Source: Lachnospiraceae bacterium
GTDB lineage: Bacteria > Bacillota > Clostridia > Lachnospirales > Lachnospiraceae
Direction: 5' to 3'
Length of the DNA stretch: 64,000 nucleotides
NCBI GenBank assembly: GCA_017428105.1
Contig: JAFRRM010000029.1
Location: forward strand, 1-64,000
The notes beneath the pieces are model-generated. The model was not told the DNA's origin. It searched no databases and worked only from the letters and a program-made list of their open reading frames with translations. Made by a program: the position numbers and the translations under genes. Of this stretch, positions 1 through 8,651 are shown piece after piece. Position 1 is the stretch's first letter. Each line of letters opens with the position of its first letter.

Positions 1-6
1 ACAATT

Positions 7-88
7 GGGGGAATTCCCGAGTGGCCAAAGGGGGCAGACTGTAAATCTGTTAGCAGTGCTTTCGGTGGTTCGAATCCACCTTCCCCCA
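7..88 (+). tRNA. tRNA-Tyr (GTA)
   Basis: Class II tRNA of 82 nt. The acceptor stem GGGGGAA (7-13) pairs with TTCCCCC (81-87), with A88 as discriminator. The anticodon loop CTGTAAA puts GTA at 41-43. The T-arm reads GGTGG-TTCGAAT-CCACC, and there is a long variable arm between the anticodon and T arms, as expected for bacterial tRNA-Tyr. CCA is not encoded. It is the first of three tRNAs in a tandem cluster. Confidence 0.97.
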
Positions 89-107
89 CTCGCAAGAGCC
101 TGAAAAG

Positions 108-180
108 GGGATCATAGCTCAGCTGGGAGAGCACTTGCCTTACAAGCAAGGGGTCACAGGTTCGAGCCCTGTTGGTCCCA
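108..180 (+). tRNA. tRNA-Val (TAC)
   Basis: The acceptor stem GGGATCA (108-114) pairs with TGGTCCC (173-179) with one G-T wobble. The anticodon stem CTTGC/GCAAG encloses the loop CTTACAA, giving anticodon TAC at 141-143. The D-arm GCTCAGCTGGGAGAGC and the T-loop TTCGAGC are canonical. CCA is not encoded. Confidence 0.97.
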
Positions 181-205
181 GAGGGCTCTTAATTTTTATA
201 TACAG

Positions 206-277
206 GCCAACGTGGCTCAACGGCAGAGCAGCTGATTTGTAATCAGCAGGTTGCCGGTTCGAATCCGGCCGTTGGCT
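206..277 (+). tRNA. tRNA-Thr (TGT)
   Basis: The acceptor stem GCCAACG (206-212) pairs with CGTTGGC (270-276), with discriminator T277. The anticodon stem GCTGA/TCAGC encloses TTTGTAA, giving anticodon TGT at 238-240. It is the last tRNA of the cluster and is followed directly by a T run and a terminator hairpin. Confidence 0.96.
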
Positions 278-294
278 CTTTTTTTATACGGAAA

Positions 295-332
295 GGCGGG
301 TGTTTTTAAGCACCCGCCCTGTTTCTTTTTCA
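295..332 (+). terminator. Rho-independent terminator of the tRNA cluster
   Basis: GGCGGGTG (295-302) and CACCCGCC (311-318) form a perfect 8-bp stem followed by CTGTTTCTTTTT. It ends the tRNA operon. Because the preceding A/T-rich sequence lies on the other side, it may also stop minus-strand transcription arriving from the DUF5688 gene. Confidence 0.8.
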
Positions 333-361
333 GCAGTAATATGCCGAATGATCCGGAGCAG

Positions 362-1261
362 TCACTCCACGATCGTTAATTCTTTTGTAGCCCTGTCATA
401 GTGATAAATATTATCCGACAGGATCTCCGCGTTTTCCACCACGTTTCGGTTGATCTCCCGCACCATTTTCCGCAGGGAGCTGCTGTCCGTATGGATGCTC
501 TCGGGCACCATGATGCATTCGTTCACCGAGGAGGGGAGGATGAAATAGCTGCCGCCGGCGATCCCGGAAAGCTGCTCCAGAACGCCCGGATAGAATAGAG
601 CGGCGGCGGATCCCCAGACACGGCGCGTGATCACGTACAGGGGGATGTCCTGCGGAGGCAGGTCTGCGTCCGGGAGACAGTTCTCCTCCAGGATGTCGCG
701 GATCGGACGAATGACGGCCGGCATCAGGGAAACGCTGTTCCGGAAGGCCTGTCCGAACAGCTGCTCCTCCGTCATGCCCCACTGCTGCAGCATTTCCCGG
801 CTGATCAGGATGCTGGCTTTGCCGCCGTCCGTTTCGCCCAGGTAAGCGTGGCAGGTCACGGCCAGATCCAGGAACGTCTGATGCGGAGCGCGGCCCAGCA
901 GCTCCTCATTGCCTTTCCGGCCGCAGATGCGAACGAAGAGGCGGGAGGCGATCCTGTCGCTGGAGAAAAGCTTTTCACACAGTTCTCCGTATTGCGAGGG
1001 GAAAGAGATCTGGCGGATCATGTTTCCCATTTCCTGCAGGACGTCCTCCAGTTCGCTTCCGTTGAGCAGGTCCTGATAGAACAGATCCAGCCGGATGGCC
1101 GGTGTGAACTGCTGCCGGCTTTTCCGGACGACAAGCCCCGTATAGGACTGGTTGATCTTTCGGATGCGGGGAAGCGTGACTTCGCTGGCGGCATATTCAG
1201 CGGGCAAATAGTCGCGGATCTGCTGCGCGGCGGTGTCGGCGAATTCTTCAAAGGTCATCAT
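362..1261 (-). CDS. DUF5688 family protein
   Basis: A 299-residue protein with no signal peptide or membrane segment. Its composition and pattern match the clostridial DUF5688 family: an N-terminal helical start MMTFEEFADTAAQQIRDYLP, the LVVRKS strand, and the YHYDRATKEL ending. Function is unknown. The start codon overlaps the adhesin stop (ATGA at 1258-1261), so it is probably translationally coupled to the adhesin 3' part on the same strand. It carries no catalytic motif I recognise. Family assignment is from memory of DUF5688 sequences. The coding region itself is secure. Confidence 0.85.
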   Translation of the reverse strand: MMTFEEFADTAAQQIRDYLPAEYAASEVTLPRIRKINQSYTGLVVRKSRQQFTPAIRLDLFYQDLLNGSELEDVLQEMGNMIRQISFPSQYGELCEKLFSSDRIASRLFVRICGRKGNEELLGRAPHQTFLDLAVTCHAYLGETDGGKASILISREMLQQWGMTEEQLFGQAFRNSVSLMPAVIRPIRDILEENCLPDADLPPQDIPLYVITRRVWGSAAALFYPGVLEQLSGIAGGSYFILPSSVNECIMVPESIHTDSSSLRKMVREINRNVVENAEILSDNIYHYDRATKELTIVE

Positions 1262-4200
1262 GGCATTCTCCTTTTGCGGCGGGGCAGCAGCAGGAAGAGG
1301 CCGGCCAGACCCGCCAGGAAGACGGCGGCGTGCATGCCGAGGCTTTCCGTATCGCCCATGGGCGGGACGGGCGGCTCCGGAGGCGCCGGTTCCTCCGCTT
1401 TGCGGTATACGTAAATGACTTCCTGAGGGCCGGCTGCGACCGTCCCTTTCCGCGGCGCGGAATCTTTGCCCATCCGTACGTATCTGTAGCCGTCCACGGT
1501 CTTCTGAACGGTCCGGTAAGGAGTGCCGACCGGGACGTCCTGCAGCACGACGGCGCGCTCGATCAGGACTTTGCCGTCTTCGTCCACATAGATCACCGTG
1601 ACGGTCCCGGTCCGGACGGCGGGGACTTCCACTTTCTGCTCGGGCGGCGTGACCGGCGTTTCCGGATCCTCCGGATCGGCTGCGGAGACGGCCAGCACGT
1701 TAAGCACGCGGCCGGCTGCCGCATCTTCCGCGGTCACGGTGTATTCCGCGTCACGGGTCCAGGTCTCGCCGGGGTCCAGAATATCCAAAACAAGGTGAAG
1801 GTCCACAAGGGCGTCGTCGATCGTCACGCCGGTCAGGGCCACGTTGCCGTCGTTCGTGACGGTCAGGCGGTACCGGACCGTTTCGCCTTCTGTATAAGCG
1901 GACCCGTTGGCCGGAACGGAAAGAACTTCCTTGACGGTCAGGAGAGAAGGATGAGGCAGGAAAGCGGGGACATGCTCATCATCTTCCGCGGTCAGCTCCG
2001 GGCGGTCCGGATCGTGGACGGCGTCCGGGTTTTGCGTACGTGCCGCGGCGATGTTGACGAATTCGCCGGCTTCGGCGTCTTCCCGCGTGATCACGTGTGT
2101 CGTGAAGAATTCCTGCGTCTCACCGGGCTGCAGGACGCCGATGACGGTATGGAAACCGGTCTGCTCATCGGTGACTTCGACCCGGTACAGGGGCATGTTG
2201 CCGCTGTTGCCCACCAGGATGCTGTATCTGACCGTTTCGCCGGGACGGAAGGGCGTCAGGGAAACGCGGCGGTGGATCTCCCCGTCCGGAGAAACGGAAG
2301 AGGACTGGGCGGTGATATGGGAGGACTCCGTCACGGATTTGTCGATCCACAGCTTCGGAGCCGGAACGATCGTGGGGACCTCTGTTTCCGCGGGCGGCGG
2401 GACGATGGGGTCCTCCGGACGGCCCGGCGTCCTCCCTTCTGAGGTGAGCACGTTGCGGACGCGGCCGCGCTGCGCATCTTCCGCGGTCACGGTGTACGTG
2501 ACGATCTTCTCCCATTCTTCGCCCGGAGCCAGGCTGACGGCCTCTTCCAATCCGACCAGCTCATCGCACACGGCGATGCGCAGGGGCTGATCGCCTGTGT
2601 TTTTCAGATGCAGGCGGAACCGGACCGTTTCGCCCTGTACGAACGCGGCGCCGTTCGCGGGAACGCTGAGCACTTTCTTGTCCTGGACGTAGCCGGGGGC
2701 ATAAGGCATGACGGGGACTTCCTCCGGATCCTCCGCGCGGAGATGCGTTTCGGGGTCATAAGGATCCTCCGCTTCCGCCACGGCGACGTTCCGGAAGGTA
2801 TCCTGCTTCGCCTCCTCTTCGGTGATCGTGTGGGCCGTGAAAAATTCCTGCGATGCGCCGGCCCCCAGGAAAGAGATGACCTCGTCAAGGCCGGTCATGG
2901 CATCCGTGACGCGGACTTTGCGCAGGTCCGTTTCCCCTGGATTGGTGACGGTGATCCGGTACTGCACGGTCTCGCCGGCAATGTAGGCGATGCCGTTGGC
3001 GGGGGAGGAGACCGCTTCCTTTAGAAGGCTCAGGGCGGAGACCGGAGCGGGACGGTAGTGCACCGTCTGCGCCTCGTCGGTCAGGGACTTGTGCTCCGCG
3101 ATCAGGACGTTTGCCTCTGCTTCCCAGAGTTCCTCCGTTACGACGATGCTCTGGCCCGCATAGGGAAGCGCGTCGAAGGGGATCTCCATGGTCTCGCGCC
3201 AGAAGGCCGCCCGGGCGGTAAAGGCCTTTTCGACGCGGACGCCGGGGACCGGCGTACCGGTCCCGTCGCCGTTCTTCACCATCAGCAAGGCGACGAGGCG
3301 GTATTCCCTGTCGGGGACCAGGCCGTCGGCGGTGACTTCGTCCCGGATCACGGCGTTCCTGCGTGCGATGCCTTCCCGGGTGCCGGATCCGGCGTCCCGC
3401 GCTTCGGTCAGGATGCCGGCCTCGCGGTTGAAGATGGTGCCGAAGGAATGGTACTGGCCGCCGTACCAGATGCGGAAGGCGTCGTCCCGGAACATGAAAT
3501 AGGTCCGGTTGGCCGGGGAGCGGATCTCCTCCAGATAGTAGGAACCGTAAGGCAGGGCGTAGTCCCCGTCGTCGGCCGGGGCTTCGCCGAACCAGGTGCC
3601 CCAGGTCCAGGCTTCCCGTTCGGTCAGATCGTCGATCACGGACTGCGGGACCATCGCGGCGTCCGCGTACGGCGCCAGGACGGCGTCGAGGCCGTTCGTG
3701 TTGAGGGTATGCGGGTTGTACAGCTGGTCCGTGCCGTAAAAGGCGTTCGGGTTCAGGAAGATATAGTGGCTCTCGCCGGTCTCCTTCAGCGTCAGTCTGA
3801 ACAGGAGACAGGGCAGATGCTGCTGCGTGGAGGCTGCCTTCTTTTCGAAATAGATCCCGCCGCGGACCGCCTTGTTGTCAAAATGGAGAAGATCAGGAGT
3901 ATAGACCGGCCGGCCGCCCCCGCCGGTGACGGCGCGGAACAGTTTTTCTTCGCGGTCGGTATAAAGATAGGACGCGTTGGCATAAAGCTGGCCGAAGCGG
4001 TCGCTGCCGGCGCCGTATTTTTCCCGGTCGGAAAGCGCGTCGAACAGGTCGCCCTGCTTCACGGAGGTGTTGACGGGCAGCTCCGTCACGCCGTAGGTCC
4101 CGTAGGGAAGGGCGTAAGGAAGTCCGATGACGCCGTCCTCGCCGGAAAGCAGGATATCGATGACCTGGCCGGGGGCAAACAGCCTGTCAGACTGCCGGAT

Positions 4201-6707
4201 GAAGACCGGGCCGGCGGAGCGATTGACCAGGGCGAAGCGGATGCCGGCAAGACTGCCGCCCCCCTGGGCCTGGCCGGCGCCCAGATCGGCGTCGTATTTG
4301 AACAGCTGCGGAGGCTCGGGGGCGGCGGGCTCGTTCTCGAAGATCTCCCCGTCCGGGCCGGCGGCTTCGACGATGCAGCCTTCCTCCGCGAGAGTCACGG
4401 TGTAATGCGTGTCGTGCCAGAGATAGGAGGGGTTGGCCATTTCGCTTGTGCCGCGGATGAGTTCCTGGCCGATGACGGCGGTGTCGTCGATCCGCAGTTC
4501 CGCCGCTTCATAGGTCCCGAGAGCCAGGGCGCGGGCGGAAGAGGAGGCCCTGCCGGTCTCATCCGCGGTCAGGACTAGAGCGACGGCACCGGGCGGGATG
4601 ATCGTCCCGTCGGGGAGCGGCACGGCTTCTTCGGAGCGGTTGATCACGGCGAAACGGATCTCGGCGAAGGAGGCGTCTCCCTGCGGGATGGCGCCGGTGC
4701 GGCTGTCGCGTTTGGTGACGGAAAGGCCGCCGCGGAGGAAAATGTTTTCCGCCGTGACGGTGATGGCCTCGTGAGCACTGTCCAGGATCACCGGGTTCGG
4801 GGCGATCGTTCCGGGGCGGAAGAGCGCGGAGCGGGGGTCGGCCGGCTCCTCGGTGACGGTGTAGCCGTCCGCGTCGGAGAAGGGGACGGCCTCAAAGGCG
4901 GCCAGACCGTTTTCGTCGGTCACGGCAGTCAGTTCCACGGACTCTCCCAGGAGGGAGCGGCCCTGCAGACGGAAGACAAAGCCGGCGGGGACGATCCCGG
5001 GCTCAGGAGCGCCGTCCGCGGTGACCACGTGCTTTTCGACGGTGACGGAGCCTCTCTGAACGGAATTGACGACGGTGCCGAGGTCGTAAGTCGTGCCGGC
5101 ATCGCCGGTAATGGTGACCGGCCGGCCGGGCGCCGCGAAGGAAGCGTCCATCTGATAGCCGGCGGGAACGAAGGTCTCGATCAGGACGGCTTCCGTACCG
5201 GCGGGGATGTCCGTCCACACGATCTCGCCGCGGCTGTCGGTGGTCTTTTCATGATCTGTTTCCTCGTAGCGGAGATTGAAGCGGACGCCGGCGAGCGGGG
5301 CGCCAGCGTCGTCGGTCTTCTTCAGACGGGCGCTGACCAGGGAATGGTTCGTGACCGTGCCGAGATCGTAGGTGAAGCGGTCGTCCAGCTCGACGGTGAG
5401 CGCCATGCCGTCCCCGCTATAGGCCGGGTCGGGCCGGTATCTGCCGTCGGGGACAGAGACTTCGATCAGGCGGGCGGCGGTGCCGGAGAGGATCCCGGTC
5501 CAGGCGATGCGTCCGTCGGCGTCCGTGGTCTGCCGGTGGCTCTCCCCGTCATATTTCAGATCAAAGACGACGCCTGCGACGGGCCGGCCGTTCTCGTCGG
5601 CCTTCTGCAGGGTGACGCTCCCGCGGCGGACGTTGGTAACGGTGCCGAGGTCGAAAACAGTGTCCGGATCGCCCCGAAGCGTTACGCTTTGGCCGTCCGG
5701 GGCCTGATAAGCCGGATCGATCTCATAGCGGCCGTCTGGGACGGAGACTTCGATCAGACGGGCGGGGATGCCGCTTTTGGCCCAGGGGATGCCGGACCAG
5801 GAGGCGAGGCCATTGGCGTCGGTGACGGCCCGGTGGTCCGTGCCGTCATAGATCAGGCTGAAAACGACGCCTGCGATGGGACAGCCCCGGTCATCGGTCT
5901 TTCTCACGGAAGCCTGCAGATATTTTGCCGCGGCCCGGTCCGAGACGGTGCCGGCCGGCTTCGCGGTGCCGGCTTCGGCGTCCTCGGCAGAAACGCTCAC
6001 GGACAGGACGTTTTCGGTCCACAGGAAGTGATCGTTGGCCAGCAGGGAGGTGCCGAGTTTCCCGGAACCTTCATATCGGTCGCCGGGGACGATCGACGCG
6101 TCCCGGCGCAGTTCGCAGATCAGATAGGAGCCGGCCGGATAATTCTTCCCGGTGGTGAGCGCGGCGGAACTGCCGGATGCGCCGGAGACGGTCAGGATCT
6201 CCGTGACGCAGCCCGGGGCACGGTCCGTGCCGCCGACGGTCACAGGGGCGGCGGAAGCGTTCACGACGGCAAAACGGATGCCATTCAGGGAAGCGCCGGG
6301 CGGAATGTCGCCCGCTGCCTTTTTGTTGACGGACAGGGCGATCTTCTGGGGCTGTTCGGCGGAGAGAATCTCCAGATCCTCCGCTTCGTTTTCCTGGTTC
6401 CAGCGGCCCTTGTCCGCATGGATGAAACCGTCGGAGCCGATCGTGAAGCGGACGGTATGGACCGAGGGATCCAGCGCGTAGCCGGCCGGAGCGGCGGTCT
6501 CCCGCATGGTCAGCGTGCCGGCCGGAAAGCCGGGCTTGCCGGAGGCGTCGGTCAGCAGGGCGGGGCCGGAGACTTTCCAGGGATCGCGGTAATAGACGAA
6601 GCCGTCGGCGTCCGTTTTGAAGGTCCAGACCGTGACGGCGCCGTCTTCCGCGGTGAATTTCATTTCGTACTGTGCATCGGCCAGGGAGAGGGCTCCCTGC
6701 GCGCTTC
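1258..6707 (-). CDS. VaFE/SpaA-type surface adhesin, 3' part of an intron-split gene
   Basis: Open frame of about 1800 residues after the first ATG at 6663. The frame is also open upstream to 6705, and those extra codons (AQGALSLADAQYE) are the conserved beginning of a SpaA/Cna-B domain, so the ATG is not the true N-terminus. Approximate order from that ATG: SpaA domain ending in MRETAAPAGY (1-70); repeated 'FAVVN/FAVIN/FALVN' beta domains (from about 105, 650 and 790); three Cna_B-like repeats ending in DLGTVTN (250-535); a VaFE-like domain (about 1086-1208); four DUF11-like 'SPANG..GETVRYR' repeats (1208-1680); a MucBP-like strand region VTVIYVDEDG (about 1681); a proline-rich segment; and a sorting signal PPMGDTESLG, a hydrophobic helix and an RRKRR tail. 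It is the stalk of a wall-anchored adhesin. Its signal peptide and thioester head lie at 8631-9755, separated by the group II intron. Confidence 0.85.
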
Positions 6708-6772
6708 ATAGCCGGAGGTTATGGGTTCCCTCCGGCGCACACCCGGCGTGCGGCTTTCACCGCACCGGGCGT
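6708..6772 (-). ncRNA. Group II intron domains V and VI with 3' splice site
   Basis: Domain V (6772 down to 6739) folds as an 8-bp lower helix ACGCCCGG/CCGGGTGT, a 2-nt CG bulge on the 3' side, a 6-bp upper helix TGCGGT/GCCGCA and a GAAA tetraloop: 34 nt in all, the family length. The catalytic triad position reads CGC. Domain VI (6736-6711) pairs GCCGGAGG with CCTCCGGC around an ATAA-containing loop. The exon resumes at 6707 with GAAGCGCGCAG. I could not place a bulged branch-point A at the usual 7-8 nt from the end. Confidence 0.85.
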
Positions 6773-6808
6773 TCAGCCATTGAAATGGAGAAAGGAACAA
6801 GGCGGGGG

Positions 6809-7930
6809 TCATTCTTCCGCACCGCAGCGGGAGCATCTCCGGATCTCCGCGGTCTCTTCCGGAATGATCACGGGGCTGTATTCCTCGTCATGGCGGATGA
6901 CCGCGTATTCCGCGGGATGCTCGATGACGCCGATGACCACGAGGGCGGAGTACGTGCGGTCGCTCTCGCCCCGCAGGGCGTGCTCCTTCGCGTGCTGTGC
7001 GTCCCATTCCAGGCCTTCTTCGGTCCAGCGGCCGTCCGCGTCCAGAAGGCCGTGCTCACGGCCGTAAACGGTCTGATCCATGCCGCAGCCCTCGCAGAAC
7101 CAGTGCATTTCCGTCACTTCTTCGGTCCGGGCTTCCTGCAGGAGGATCCGCTCGTCCCACGCGTCCTGCGTCTTGACGTACTCGATCCCGGCTTCGCGGA
7201 TCACGACGGTCTCCGTGCACCAGTCATGCCCCGTGGCCGGGATCGGACGGGTCTCTGAGGCACGGCAGACGGAGCAGGTGCGGGTCTCGGCGCCTGCGGC
7301 GGTGCAGGAGGGGGCTGCGGTCACGGTCCAGGGGCCGAAGCGGTGCTCGTGGACGGTGGCGGAAGGGAGCGCGGCCGTGGATGACGGGGCGGCTGCCGAG
7401 GCGGTCGTCTTCGGTTCGGCCCCTGCGGTCGTCGGCGGAGCAGTCGGTGCCGCGGTCGTCGGCGGAGCAGTTTGCGCTGCGGCTGTCGGCGGAGCGGTTT
7501 GCGCTTCCACTGCTGATGAAGTGCTTGGAGAAGCGGAAGTCTGTGATGCGGCCGGCGCAGCGGCTGACGGAAGACCGGCCGGTACGGAAGACGCCGCTGA
7601 AGCAGCAGAAACTGCGGAAGACGGGGCGCTCTGCGATTCGGCCGAATTTTCGGAAGGGGAGAGAAAAGAATAGATCGTTCCGGAAATATCCGGATAAGTG
7701 GTTCGGAATGAAGGAATATCAGATAAATTTACTGCAAAAGTGGATGACGAAGATTCGCAGACCGTTTCCGCTTCGGAACTCTGTCCCGCGGGTTTCCGCC
7801 CGATCCCGCATCCTCTGACGGCCAGCGCCAGCAGCAGAAGGATCAGGCCTGCCGGCGTGACCGCGGCGGCCTTGAGCACGACGGACTCCCGTTCCGCGTC
7901 TTTTCTTTCATTCCGTTTGCTTCCCTTCAT
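6809..7930 (-). CDS. Membrane-anchored Ser/Ala/Thr-rich protein with CxxC zinc-ribbon-like tail (intron cargo)
   Basis: About 373 residues from the ATG at 7930, which has GGAGGAGG 8 nt upstream; the alternative ATG at 7966 lies upstream of that site and is less likely. It has a basic N-terminus, one membrane helix or uncleaved signal (PAGLILLLLALAV), then a long low-complexity stalk of S, A, P and T with APPTTA-like repeats. The C-terminal part has three CxxC pairs (CSVC, CEGC, CSRC) and the sequence RPIPATGHDW, which resembles the surface-protein repeat that ends in 'PATGH'. It lies wholly inside the intron at the domain IV position and overlaps the upstream small gene by 23 nt. No similarity to intron maturases is visible. 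Function unknown; a cell-surface protein is an inference. Confidence 0.7.
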   Translation of the reverse strand: MKGSKRNERKDAERESVVLKAAAVTPAGLILLLLALAVRGCGIGRKPAGQSSEAETVCESSSSTFAVNLSDIPSFRTTYPDISGTIYSFLSPSENSAESQSAPSSAVSAASAASSVPAGLPSAAAPAASQTSASPSTSSAVEAQTAPPTAAAQTAPPTTAAPTAPPTTAGAEPKTTASAAAPSSTAALPSATVHEHRFGPWTVTAAPSCTAAGAETRTCSVCRASETRPIPATGHDWCTETVVIREAGIEYVKTQDAWDERILLQEARTEEVTEMHWFCEGCGMDQTVYGREHGLLDADGRWTEEGLEWDAQHAKEHALRGESDRTYSALVVIGVIEHPAEYAVIRHDEEYSPVIIPEETAEIRRCSRCGAEE

Positions 7931-8144
7931 GATCTTTTTCCTCCTCCTTTTTCTTTTTCTTTTCATACAGCTTCCGGATCCGCACGCCCGGCGGATCCTT
8001 CCAGCGTTCCTTTTTGCCGCTGACCGGCGGAATGCTGCGGATCAGCGCGCGGGGATCCAGCCCCAGTTCCTGTGCCATGGCCAGTTCTTCCGGGCTCAGG
8101 CGGCAGCGGTGCCGGGCTTCCCGCCAGGTCGGTTCCTTTTTCAT
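7908..8144 (-). CDS. Small basic conserved hypothetical protein (intron cargo)
   Basis: A 78-residue protein from the ATG at 8144, preceded by AAAGGA. The core WREARHRCRLSPEELAMAQE, then LGLDP, SIPP, WKDPP and LYEKK, matches a widespread small bacterial family of unknown function that typically reads W..AR...LS...V.MA.ELG..P..L......WK.P....I..LY. The C-terminus is a highly charged K/E run. It is the first gene inside the intron, on the intron-sense strand, and its 3' end contains the ribosome binding site of the next gene. Longer in-frame starts upstream fall in intron RNA domains and are unlikely. Recognition of the family is from memory. Confidence 0.65.
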   Translation of the reverse strand: MKKEPTWREARHRCRLSPEELAMAQELGLDPRALIRSIPPVSGKKERWKDPPGVRIRKLYEKKKKKEEEKDHEGKQTE

Positions 8145-8651
8145 GTCGTTCCTTTGTTCAATGGCTCCCGGGCTGTTCCTCCCGCCTTCATTGCAAAGGC
8201 GATCGTCAGTCGTGCCCGGGGCTCTCAGTCCGGTCCCTTCCGGAAACCGGACCTTTCCCTGTTCCGGTCCCGCGGTCATGCGGTGCGTTTAGGTGCCTTC
8301 CCCGGTCCGCACGGACGTCCGGCCGAAAGCCGGAGAGGAGTTTCACGAGGATGGGCCGCTACTCGTCCTCCCGTGCGGCCTGCCGTTTCCGGCAGGGTCC
8401 CGCCGGTGTATCCGAAGGTTCGTCAGGTCCCGCCGCACAATAGCGGGATCATTCTCACCGTGCGCATCGGAAGCCGGTCCGCCCGTCCGTGCCGTCAGGT
8501 TTAGGCCGGGCATTCCCCGTCGCCGCGCTTTGCCGTCCGGGTCACCCCGTTTTGGCAGCGGCCAAGGCCGGAGGATCGCTCCTCCCCGCAGGATCAGTTC
8601 GCTTGTCATAAGCGGCGCTTCCTGTGGATTTCAAAGCGCAACGGGTCGCAC
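8145..8651 (-). other. Group II intron 5' RNA domains (I-III)
   Basis: A 507-nt stretch without a convincing gene, rich in short inverted repeats when read on the minus strand. It begins GTGCGACCC at 8651. Segments such as GAACCTTCGGATACACCGG and CTCGTGAAACTCC resemble the conserved GGTATAC.ACCG and CGTGAAACT blocks seen in domain I of other bacterial group II introns. I take it as the structured 5' half of the intron. Open frames crossing it lack ribosome binding sites. Confidence 0.65.

Larger units (their letters stand above)
6708..8651 (-). mobile_element. Group II intron without reverse transcriptase, carrying two cargo genes
   Basis: The 5' end at 8651 reads GTGCGACC, the group II GTGYG consensus, directly after the adhesin codon GAC. 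The 3' end has a 34-nt domain V (6739-6772), a 2-nt linker, a domain VI hairpin (6711-6736) and a terminal TAT at 6710-6708, matching the AY-end rule. Flanking adhesin halves fit together: the 5' half stops inside a SpaA domain start (KKDAQSQDD) and the 3' half resumes with AQGALSLADAQYE. The 1944-nt element lies in the same orientation as its host gene, as required for splicing. No RT, maturase or HNH protein is encoded. Two other genes occupy the domain IV position. Boundaries are from consensus and may shift by a few bases. Confidence 0.85.
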
